DNA of 64,000 nucleotides, taken from the NCBI GenBank assembly GCA_965220095.1, contig CBDCPD010000003.1, positions 186,001-250,000 of the forward strand, given 5' to 3'. Numbering within the stretch: position 1 is the stretch's first letter; each line of letters starts with the position of its first letter. The DNA comes from Bin87 sp965220095 (GTDB lineage: Bacteria > Chloroflexota > Dehalococcoidia > Lucifugimonadales > UBA3495). Made by a program: the position numbers and the translations under genes. The notes under the pieces were generated by a model, which saw nothing but the letters and a program-made list of their open reading frames with translations, made no database searches and had not been told where the DNA came from. Shown here one piece after another: positions 24,838 to 36,800 of the stretch.

Positions 24838-27800
24838 CTACGGGGCTGCCGGAGTGTTGATGTGGTACCAGCGGGACCGCTCGCTGGTCCCGTGCTCGTT
24901 GATGGCCTTGATGCGGTAGGTGTAGCGGCTCTCCTCTGTCACGCTGCCGTCGGTGTAGGTGGTGGCGTCCGTGCCCGTGTCTGCCACCAGCTCATCGAAG
25001 TGTCCCTCGGCGTCGGTATCCCGGTTGCGCCGCAGGATCACGTAGCCGGTGATGCTGTCGTCGCTGGGGTCGTCCCAGGTCAGGGTAATGGAGTCGTGGG
25101 TTGCCGTGGCTTCGAGGCCCGTGGGCTTGTCGGGGACGGGAGACGCCGGGGTGTCGATGTGGTACCAGCGGGACCGCTCGCTGGTCCCGTGCTCGTTGAT
25201 TGCCTTGATCCGGTAGGTGTAGGTGGTGCTTGCGGCCACCGTGTCGTCGGTGTACGTCGTGGCCGCCGTCCCGGTATCCGCCACCAGCTCGCTGAACTCG
25301 CCCCCTTGATCGTTCACGCGGACGCGCCGCAGGATCACATAGCCGGTGATGCTGTCGTCGCCGGGATCGTCCCAGTTGAGAGTTACAGAGTCGTGGGTGG
25401 CCGTGGCGTCCAGCCCCGTGGGCTGGTCGGGCGGCTCCGCGGGTTCCGCCGCTGCCACAGCATTCGTGGCCGCGCTGGTCAGGGTTTCATCGTTACCCGC
25501 GTCGTCGCTGAAGGTAACCTGCACCTTGATGGCCTTGCCCTCGTCGGTGTCGGCCAGGGTGTAGGTGGCATTGGTCGCTCCGGATATGTCTGCGTCGTCG
25601 GCCAGCCACTGGTACTCGTACTGAACGTTGCTAAGCCCGTCGGCATCGGTGATGCCCGACGTGTTCGCCGTGAGTGTCTCCCCCACCTGCACCGTGCCAC
25701 TGATGGTTGGCGCTCCGGTGGCGGGAGAATTGGTCTGGGGCTCTGCTGCCACAGCATCCGTGGCCGCGCTGGTCAGTGACTCATCATTGGCGGAGTCGTC
25801 GATGAAGGTGACTTCCACCTTGATGGCCTTGCCCTCGTCGGTGTCGGCTAGGGTGTAGGTCGAGCCGGTAGCGCCTGCGATTTCGGTATCGTCGGCCAGC
25901 CACTGGTACTCGTACTGGACGTTGCTAAGCCCGTCCTCGTCGGCGATGCCCGACGTGTTCGCCGTCAGCGTCTCGCCCACCTGGGCGGTTCCACTGATGG
26001 TGGGTGCGCCGGTGGCCGGGCTGTTGGGCGTGGGCGCTGCCGCAACCGCGTCGGTTGCCGCGCTGGTCAGCGTCTCGTCATTGTCCGCATCGTCGGTGAA
26101 GGACACTTCCACCCTGATGGCCTTGCCCTCGTCGGTGTCGGCCAGGGTGTAGGTCGAGCTAGTGGCGCCTGCGATTTCGGCGTCGTCGGCCAGCCACTGG
26201 TAGGTGAACGTGGCATTCTCCAGCCCGTCGGCGTCGGCGATGCTCGACGTGTTCGCCGTCAGGGTCTCACCCACCTGGGCGGTCCCGCTGATGGCAGGAG
26301 CGCCCGTCGCCGGACTGTTGGGCGTGGGCGCCGCCGCCACCGCGTCCGTAGCCGCGCTGGTCAGCGTCTCCTCATTGCCCGCATCGTCGGCGAAGCTCAC
26401 CCGCACCCTGATGGCCTTGCTTTCTTCGCCATCGGTCAGGGTATACGTGGCGTTGGTCGCTCCCGATATGTCGGCGTCGTCGGCCAGCCACTGGTAAGTG
26501 AAGGCAGCGTTGGTAAGCCCGTCGGCGTCGGCGACCCCAGATGTGTTCGCCGTCAGCGTCTCCCCCACCTGCGCCGTCCCGCTGATCGTAGGCGCGCCGG
26601 TGGCCGGGCTGTTGTCCGGCGTGGCCGCGTCTTCGGGGCACGGTGCGATCTCGTCGCCCTCCGCCACCTCGGGCACGGGCACTCCCTCCCAGTCCGATGC
26701 GTTGGTCCCGAACAGCTGCTCGATCTGCGACCACTCTGATTCTCCTGCACAGCTCATCGCTCGAAAGCGTAGCCACGAGAGCCCATGCAGGTTGCTCACC
26801 ACCGCGCTTGATCCATGGAGCGCGATGTCCACTCCGGCGGCGGGCAGGTCCAGCCACTCCCCGCTTTTGACGTGGTAGTACTGGACCACGTACCAACCGG
26901 CGTCCTCTATGTCCTCCCAGTCCAGCTGCACCATGCCGTGGTGCAGGGTCTCCGTGTCCGACAGCACCGGCGTGCCCAGCACAACGGGGCATGGCTCGAT
27001 CTCGTCGCCCTCCGCCACCTCGGGCACGGGCACCCCGTCCCAGTCCGACGCATTGGTCCCGAACAACTGCTCGATCTGCGACCACTCCGATGCTCCCGCA
27101 CAGCTCATCGCTCGAACCCTCAGCCACGAGAGCCCATGCAGGTTGCTCACCACCGCGCTCGATCCGTGGAGCGCGATGTCCACTCCCGCGGCGGGCAGGT
27201 CCAGCCACTCCCCACCTTTGACGTGGTAGTACTGGACCACGTACCAGCCGGCGTCCTCTATGTCCTCCCAGTCCAGCCGCACCATGCCGTGATGCAGGTT
27301 TTCCGTGTCCGACAGCACCGGCGTGCCCAGGTCCACCGCCGAGCCGGACGTGGGAGTGGCGCTCACCTCCTCGGAGGCCGGTCCGTATGGTCCGTAGCCG
27401 TTGCCGCTGCCGTTTTCGGCCTTCACCCGGAAGAAGTACTTCACTCCATTGGCCAGATTGGCCTGGTCGTTCGTCGTATAGGTCGTACTTCGCGCTGTGC
27501 CCCAATGGTTCTTGTCGTAGTCCTTGCCGTCGATCCTCCACTCGATGCGGTATCTCGTTGCGGGCGCGTTGCCGTTGTCTTCGGGCGGGTCCCAGGACAG
27601 GGTGACCTCCTTGTTTCCAGCGGTGGCGGCGAGGTTGCGGGGCGCTCCCGGCGGGCCGTCGGCCCACACGGGACCCGTGGGCGCGCTGGTCAGGGTCTCC
27701 TCGTTGCCGCCGTCGTCGGTGAAGGTCACCCTGACCCTGACGAACCTGCCCCGGTCGGCGTCTACGAGCTTGTAGGTCGAGGCGGTCGCGTTCTCTATAT

Positions 27801-30800
27801 CCGTACCGGTTGTTCCGTCACTGGATACCCACTGGTAGGTGAACGTTTCGCCGCTCAGACCGTCGGCGTCGGCAATGCCGGTGATGTCCGCCGTCAATGT
27901 CTCGCCCACCTGAGTCGTACCACTGATGGTCGGCGCGCCGGTAGCCGGAGTGTTGGATGCAGACGCCGGCCCGGCCCTCACCCAGTCCGACACCTCGCCC
28001 GGCCCGGCCTCGTTGCGGGCGCTGACCCGGTACTCGTACTCCACGCCCTTTTCCGCGCTCTCATCGGTATAGCCCGTTTCAGCGCTGCCGGTGTCCTCCA
28101 CCAGGGTGTGGTGGTCCCTGGGCTGCCCATGGGAACGCTGGGGACCGCTGCCCTGCTCGCCGGCGCGGCGACGCTCGATGCGGTAGCCGGTGACCACTGC
28201 GCCGTCGGGGGACTGCCAGGTCAGCCTGACCCCGCCCTCCTCCGCGACCGCCCGCACGTTTTTGGGTGGGGGCGGAGTGGACCTGGCGGCGCTGGCTGCA
28301 TTCACGGACTGATCGCCAGACACGCCGTCGCCGATGCTGTTGCGCACCCGCACCCGCACCGTGTACTCCTGCCCCGCGAGGAGGCCGGTAATGGTGTGGG
28401 AGGTCGCCGCGGGGTCCTGAAGCTCGGCCTGCTGGTCAGGGATGGAGGTGCCTTCCTGCGGCCAGGTCTGCGCGGGGAACTTCCATTGCACCGTGTAGCC
28501 CAGCAGCGGCGCGCCGCCCACGTCCTCCGGCGCCGTCCACGACACGTCGATACTGCCCTCGGCGCTGCCCGCCGTCGCGGTGACGCCGGTCGGGGCGTCC
28601 GGCTCGCAGCCGCCGTCCATCCATGGGTCGGTGATGTCGCTGGGGTCGTCGTACACCGCCTTGTTGGCGGCCCGGATGGAGCAGAGACCGTTGAACTCGT
28701 CCCGGAGCAGGTTCATCACCAGGGAGCGATGCTTGCTGGCCCCGATTACCGACACCACTTTCCACGCCTCGGCGCTGGCCGTGGCGTCGGTGAAGGTGTC
28801 TGTGAACCACGACGACGTGGTGGCATCGCCGTTGGGGTCGGCGCCCGACGGGTGCATGGCGTGCCGCGCCACTCCCTCACTGGTCATGGTCGGCTCGGCG
28901 CGCCCGTCGGAGAAGCAGACGTCGCCGTAGTAGACCAGGGCTTCGGGCGCGGCATCCTCGGCCACGTGGGTGAGGGCGTCCGCCAGCGTTTCCACGGCGC
29001 AGAGCTCCATCATTGCGGCGACGCCCTTGTACTCTTGCCGGAAGAAGTACAGGAGGGCGCGGCCCACCGGCCCCCGCGTGTCCTGGTCGTGCAGATCGCT
29101 GACCAGCGTCCACACGTGGGCCAACTCGTGAACGGCAACGTATTCGAACGTCTCCCGCGTCAGCAGGTCCCAGTCCATGTCAATGGTCAGATGGGTGAAC
29201 GTGCAACCGCTCAGGTTGACGGACGAGTTGGTCGTCGTGCATTCGGTCCCGGTCAGGCCCTGGTAAACCCGGTCCAGGTCGGCGGCTTGCACCGTCCCGT
29301 CGGAAGCGTGGTCCCAGGCGGTGCGCAGCCAGGGCCAATTCTCTTCGCGGTCGTCGACCACCGCTTCCAGCGCGGCGCGCAGCGCCACATGGTCTTCCTC
29401 CGACGCCATGGCTGCGTCCTCGGTCGCCGTCTCGGTCGTCTCGGCCTCCGGGCCGAAGCCACTCTGAAGGTGACAGTTCTCCAGCACGGCCTCGGAGCCG
29501 GTCTGGAATCGAGCTTCCACCGCGAAGCTATACTCTTCGCCGTCATCGGGCGGCCTCAGCTTGAAGGTGATGGTATTGCCGCTCTGTTCCACGTCGTAGT
29601 ACTCGTGGAAGTCGAACGCCGCCGTGCCGGTCTGGCACACCGTCTGGTACGGGACGGCGTCGGATTCTTGGCCGGTCTCTTCCCATGACACGCGATATAC
29701 CAGCACCGGATTGTTGGCGCTGTCCTGCAGGAAGCCCTCGCCGCGCTCGTCGGGCGCGTCCCAGCTCAGCCGGAAGTCCTGGCTGCGCGTTTGCACCGTC
29801 AGGTCGCCCACCGCCTTGGGCCGCCCGACGGTCGCTTCCGCCTTCACCCACTCGTCCGGCTCGCTCGATGCAGAATCCAGCGACGCCACCTGCACGGTGT
29901 ACTCATCGCCGTTGGTCAGTCCGGAGATGTTGTACTCGGTGGTGTCCTTGGCCACGGGGAAAATGTCAGTATCAGCGAATCCGGTAGCGTCGAGCTTCTT
30001 GAAGCGCACCCGGTAGCCGCCCGCCGGTGCGCCACCGCTGGGCTCGTCCCAGTCCATGTCGATGAGGCCGTTGCCGGCGTAGGCCCGCAGGTTCTGCGGC
30101 GGGTCCGTGGAAGGCGGGGTGAGCGTGCCGTTCACCATGTGGCCGGGGTAGGTGCGCTTACTCTTTATCGTGTCCAACTTGGCGTTTCTGCCCAGGCGAC
30201 CCTCGATGGACTGGTCGCCCATGAGGTCAAACGGCAGGAGGTCGGAGTGATTCTCCGGGCTGACGAAGACGACGCCACCGTCGCGGGGGGTGTCGAGGGA
30301 CACCACGGTGTAGGTGAACACCAGCTGTTCGGTTTGCTCGGTGCCGTCGCTCGTGCTCAGGACGGCGTACCTTTCGTTTTGGTCGTAAAGCCCTTCCCCG
30401 ATGAAGAATCGGAACGTGATGTTGCCTTCCGTGGCGTCGCCGGTGACGGTCACCGGGACGTCGAAGGTGACGGTGAACTCGATGACCTCGCGACTGCCGT
30501 AGGTGTCCGAGTCCGAGCCTGACCTGGGGTCGGAGGTGATCTCGATATCGGTGAGCCTCGGGTTCGGGTTCACCTTGCGGTCCGGCTCCCACACGATGCT
30601 TCCGGGGTAGGCGGCCACCGTGGAACCGCCCGCACGGGTGATCGACGTGCCTGAGGGCAGCTCCAACTCGAGCTCGGCATTGGAGACGCCGGCGCTGCTG
30701 TTGTCGTAGTCGGCGTCGGTGACCAGATGGGTGAACACGAGTTCGGTACCCGTGCTCTCGGAATCCTGGAATTCCGCCTGGAGGGTGTCGCTGCCAATCT

Positions 30801-33800
30801 CCATCGGGAACGTGGGCGCACCGTTCACCGTCACCGTCTCGCTGAAGATGACCCTCACCTTGATGGTGTCGCCGCTGCGGAACGGGCCGTCGGGCAGGTC
30901 CACCGTCTCGACGCGGGTCACAGACGGCGTGTCGGCGGGCGCGGCGGCGTAAAGCGCGTACGACAGGCCGTACAGGGGGTACCTCGGCCTGGTCGTTGAA
31001 CCGCCTTGGAACAGCTCCCCCGCCGTCTCGAAGGGTTCCGCGAATCCCGAGGGGTTCTGGCCCAAGGGAAATCGTGTAGCGCCGTTCTTGTCGGTACCGG
31101 TCCACACCTTGTCTTCGTCTTCGAAGTCGACTTCGTCGCCGTCCTCCTCGCGGCCCGGGTTCTGGTGATCCCACGTATTGTCGTAGAAGTCGCGGTAGTG
31201 GTCGGCGGCCTTGGGGCCGCCGAGCCACCAGATCTCCTCGCCGCCGTTGCCGGTGGTGGCGGTGTTGTCCCTGGCGTTGACGGCCTCGGTGCTGGCCAGC
31301 GCCTGGAACTGGCTGCTGTAGGGCCGGATGTCGTCGTGGCCGCGATTCTTGGCGCGGCTCTGCACGTGCCTGTTGTAGTCGTCGATGTCGGTCGAGGTGG
31401 CGTCGCGCTCGTTCGAGGTGACGAACAGCAGGCGGAATCCTTCGCCGATGGCGGTCCCGTCGGGGATCAGGTCTGACGTGGCCGGGACCTCGTTGTCGAT
31501 GAGGCCGACCGTGGCGGTCTCCGGCGTGCCGGCGGTCACGCCCGCGGGCGTCCCGAAGCTCAGGGTGACGGTCTCGTCGTTGCCGTCGCCGTCGTGGAAG
31601 TCGTCGTCGGTGGCGACCACGGTGAAGCTCTCGGTGGGGAGGCCGTCGACGAGGACGCTGTTCGAGTCGAAGGTGACCGAGGTCGGCACGCCCGAGTAGT
31701 CGGCAGCCTCCGCGCCGCCGCCCAGGGACGCAGAGATCGGCACCGTCACGTCCCCCGTGGGCACGGCGCTCAGCACCAGCGTCACCGTCGTGCCCGGGTG
31801 GCCCTCCAGCGCGGCATACGACTCCGCCGCCCACGACACCTCGATGTCGGCGGCGGCCCGATTGGCCACAGCCTGGCCGGTGAAGTTCGCCACCTCGTTG
31901 TCAGCCGCGTCCTTGAGCGGGTTCGTGGTCGGCTTGGTGTAATCCACGGTGACAGTGGCGCCCGCCGCGATGGTGTCGGCGGTGGCCATGGTCAAGGTGA
32001 TCGTGTCGGCGTCGGTGGCGTGGAATGCGACGCCTGTAGGGTCGAACGCCGTTCCGTCGACGGACACCTCGAACGCCGACACTGCGGGCTCCGAGCCGGT
32101 GGAGTCCAGGTCCTCGTCGAAGACGACGTCGATGGCCGTGCCGTCGGTGGACACCGTCGCCGACGACACCTCCGGGGCGGTGGTGTCCGCCGCCACCGGC
32201 GTTTCGGACGCCTCCGCGCTCCACGGGCCGTCCCCGGCGTCGTTCCCTGCCCGCACCCGCACCGTGTGCTCGGTGTCATTGGTCAGCCCGGTGATCTCAT
32301 GGTCGGTTGCGTCGGCGGCAGGCGTGGCGGACTGCCCGGCGGTGGCGGCCTCAGCCCAGGTCTGGGCGGCGGTCTTCCACTCCACGTCGTAGCCGGTGAT
32401 GGCGCTGCCGCCGTTGGCCGGGGCGCTCCATGTTGCCGTCAGCTTCTCGTCGCCTGCGGTCAGGGTCACCACGGGCGCGGCGGGACGGTTGGGCGCGGTT
32501 TGGGTGAAGTTCGCCACCTCGTTGTCAGCCGCGTCCTTGAGCGGGTTCGTGGTCGGCTTGGTGTAATCCACGGTGACAGTGGCGCCCGCCGCGATGGTGT
32601 CGGCGGTGGCCATGGTCAAGGTGATCGTGTCGGAGTCGGTGGCGTGAAAGGCGACGCTCGCCGGGTTGACCGCCGTGCCGCCATCGACGATCACCTCGAA
32701 CGCGTCCGCGGCGGGCGCCGAGCCGCTGGCGTCCAGGTCCTTGTCGAAGACCAGGCTGATGCTCGTGCCGTCCGGGGACACCAGCGCTCCGGTCGCCGTG
32801 GGGGGGGTCGTAACGACGTTGACGGTGAGGTCGGTGATCAGGGTTATGGGTCCGGGATACGCCTCGACCATGCTGTCGCCGCGGCGGGTTATCGCGGCGT
32901 TGGACGGCACGTCGAGCAGGCGCTCGGCGTTCGAAATCCCGTCGCGGTCGCTGTCGTCGTTGAGCACGTCATAGGTGAACACCAGCCGGGTCGCCGTGCT
33001 TGCGGCGGACTGGTACTGCGCCTGGCGGGTGTTCGAGCCGATAAGCAGCGGGAACGTCGGCGTGCCGGCGCCGGACACCGACACATCCTCGTTGAACGTG
33101 ACCGCCACTGTGATCGTGTCGCCCGTCGCGTAATTGCCGTTCGCAGGCGGGTCGACGAGCTCGACACCGGTCACGTAGGGCGTGTCAGCCGGCGCCGCAG
33201 CCCGCAGTACGTGCGACAGGCCGTAGAACCGTAATCTTTCGCCGCCGTCTCGAATTGTACCGGTCTCCAACTCAAATCCGGCGCCCGCCGCCGGACGGCC
33301 ATACCCCACATATGAGCGGCCCAGGCCGTTACCGTCGCCGAATTGATCGGATTCGGTGCCATCGGAAGCGGTGCCCGTAAAAACGAAACCGTCACGGCGG
33401 TCAATCGAGCTGTCGGGGAAGTCATGCTCATCGCCGTCGGAGTACCGGCCCGGATCGCGGTGGTCCCAGCCGCTATTGTAGAAGTCCTCGTAGTCGTCGT
33501 CGGCCTTGGGACCCTCCACCCACCAGATGGGCACTCCCTTGTCCGCCGACGTGTAGGTGGTGCCGGTGTGGTCTCGGGCATCGACGGCCGCAGTGCTGCC
33601 CAGCACACGGAACAACTCGACGTAATCCTTGATGTCGTCGCTGCCATTGTTGCTGATGTCTGTCTGTATGTGTGCGTCGTAGACGGCGATGTCGCTGCTA
33701 CTGCCGTTGCGCCGGTTATTGGTGACGAACAGCAGCCGGAACTCATCACCGACCTTGAAGCTGCTGGGGACCAGGTCCGAAGACACCAGGATCTCGTTAT

Positions 33801-36800
33801 CCACCAGCGCCACGGTCGTGCTGGGCTGTGCGCCGGGGGACACGCCCGAGGGCAGTGTCCCGAAGCTCAGGGTGATCGTCTCGTCGTTGCCGTCGCCGTC
33901 GTAGAAGTCGTCGTCGTTGGCGGTGACGGTGAAGGTGGCGGAGGTGTCGCCGCTGTTGAAGGTCACCGAGTTGGCCGACAGCGAGTAGTCGTCGGCGCCG
34001 TTCTCGGTCACGGTGATGGGGATGATCACGGTGCTCTCCGGGTCGGCGCTCAGGGTCACGGTAATCGTGACGGCGCCGCGGCCCTCGATGGCGGTGTAGG
34101 CGTCCGCGCCGAATTCGGCCGTCAGCGGGGTGACCGGCGTTTCCGACGCCTCCGCGCTCCACGGTCCCTCGCCTGCGTCGTTCCCTGCCCGCACCCGCAC
34201 CGTGTACCCGGTGTCGTTGGTCAGTCCGGTGATCGTCTCGGTGAGGGCTGCCGCGTCGCCGCGGGTCACCGCCACATAGGTCGAGTCGGCGGCGCCGGTT
34301 ACCTTGTGCTCCACCGTGTAGCCCGTGATCGTGCTGCCGCCGTTGGCCGGGGCCGTCCATGTCGCCGTGAGCTGGCCGTCGCCCGCGGTCAGGGTCACCG
34401 CGGGCGCGCCCGGCCGGTTGGACGCGGCAATCGCGTCCGTGCCGGTGAACGACTCGACCTCATTGCTCGCGGCGTCGGACAGGGCGTTGGAAGTCGGCTG
34501 CTCGTAGGCGACGGTGACCGTCCCACCCGCGGCGATGGCCGGACTCATGGTGAGGACCACCGTGTCGGCGTCGGTGTGGTGGAACGTGACGCTGGCCGGG
34601 TTGACCGCAGCGCCGCTGTCGACGGACACGTCGAACGCCGACGCTGCGGGCTCCGTGCCGGTGGTGTCAAGGTCCCCATCGAAGACGATCTCGATCTTCG
34701 TGCCGTCGGCAGACACCTGCGCCGAGGACGCCTCCGGAGGCCTCAAATCCGCGCGGGTGACGGTGACGGTGTAGGTGCGCATTGAATTGCCGTTGGTGGA
34801 GGTGACCACGACGGTGATGACGGTGTCGCCCGTTCCCAGCGCCACCTGGTGTCCGGTGATGAAATTGAAGGCATCGCCGGGCTTGATATTCACGTCTGCT
34901 GCGTTGACGGGCGCGTTCTGGCTTGGCCTGGCCGTCACGGTGGTGGACCTGATGTGGGCCTCCGCCGAGGCCGTGTACTGGGCGACGTAGGAGGAGAAGA
35001 ACGGGTCCAGGGTGATGTCGCTCAGCGACAACGCCGATAGGGTGGCGTCGGCGTCGGTCACATTGCCGTCGATAAAGGGAAAGACCACGAGGTTGGGAGC
35101 CGCGTGGGTCAAGTCGGCGTCGCGGCCCGAGACGGGGTCCGTGATGCTCTGTCCTTGCTCGAGCCTGAAGGGGGCCCGGCGGTCCGAGGAACCGAAGATG
35201 GCAATGCCGTTAAAGTCTCGATCGCCGTCCTGCACCGTGTAGACGAACACCAACTCGTTGGTCCCGTCGCCCTCCACCAACCTCGCACCGGGCTCGTCAT
35301 TCACTATCACGAAGCGGAACGTTACGTCGCCGGTCACCCGCACCGGCGACGAGAACGTGACCGTGAACTCGATGTCCTCCCCGCGCCCGTAGTAGTTGGG
35401 ATTAGACGAGGAGGCACTGGGGGGGGACGTGAACCTGATGCTGGTGATGCGCGGCTCCTCGTTCACCTTGAGGCCCGGTCGCCAGTCGATGTTCCCAACA
35501 TACGCCGCCACGCTGCCGTCGCCCTGGCGGGTGATCAACGCGCCCACCGGCAGACGCAGATAGGAGCTGAAGCGTGAGATGCCATTGCTGTCGTAGTCGT
35601 CGTCGGTGACCGCATGCGTGAACACCAGCCGCCTCTCCGTGCTTTCGCCGGACTGGTAGGCCGCCTGCCGGGTGTCGGAGCCGATACGCATCTGGAACGT
35701 CGGCGCGCCGGTCACCGCCACCTCCTCGCTGAACGTCACCGCCACCTTGATCGGGTCGCCGCTGCGGTACACGCCGCTCTCCGGCGGATCCAGCGTCTCG
35801 ACACGGGTCACGTACGGCCTGTCCGGGGGCGGCACGACGTGAAGCACCAACGAGAGGCCGTACAAGCGGTACAGGTTCGAGGCGGACCTGCCGGCAAGCG
35901 CGAGCTCTCTACCCTCGCCTTGGGCCGGTTCCGCGAAACCCGGGACGCTGCTGCCCAGGGGCTGGGACGCCTCGCCATCGGAACTGGTGCCTGTCCAGAC
36001 CCGCCCGCTCGCGTTCTGCTGGAAATCCACCGAGACGCCGTTCTCGTCCCGTCCGGGATCCCGGTTGTCCCAGGAGCCGTCGTAGAAGTCCACGTAGTGG
36101 TCGGCGGCACCCAGGAAACTGTTGAGCCACCAGATACGAACACCGGGGTCCGTGGTCGTGTAGTTGGTGGCGGTGTTGTCGATGGCGTCGACGTCGGCGG
36201 TGCTGGCCAGCGCCCGGAACTGACCGCTGTAATCCTGAATGCCGGCGTGGCCCGCCGCCGCCGCATCCTGCACGAAGGCGTTGTAGTCGGCGATGTTCGA
36301 CGAGGTGGCGTCGCGGGCGCCCGACGTGACGAACAGCAACCGGAACTCGTCGCCGATCGAGACATTGAAGGGCACCACATCTGACGTAACCGGGATTTCG
36401 TTGTCGAACAGGCTGACCGTCGTGGTGGTCTGCGCGCCGGGGTCCCACCCATCGGGCAGGGAGTCCAAAGCCAGGGTCAGGGATTCCACGCCGCCGTCCA
36501 GGACGTCATCATCTTCTGCGGTGACGGTGAAGCTGGCCGAGGTGTCGCCGCTGCCGAAGGTCAACGAGTTGGCCGACAGGGTGTAGTCGCCGGCGCCGGC
36601 GCCGTCTTTGGGCGTCACGGAGATGGGAAGCACCACCGTGCGCCCCGGGTCGGAGCTGAGGTTGACCCTGACGGTGACGGCGCCCGCACCCTCGGCCGCG
36701 GTGTAGCTGGCGGCGGCGAACTCGACCTCCAGGGCCGTCCGCACGATGGTGAGCGTGTAGGTCCGGGTGGCCACGCCGTCCTGGGCGGTGACGTCGATGG

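Noticed and set aside
26815..29688. A 957-codon plus-strand frame
   Set aside because: Antisense to the HELAH domain and FN3 modules of the giant gene; composition Val/Arg/Gly-rich without domains.
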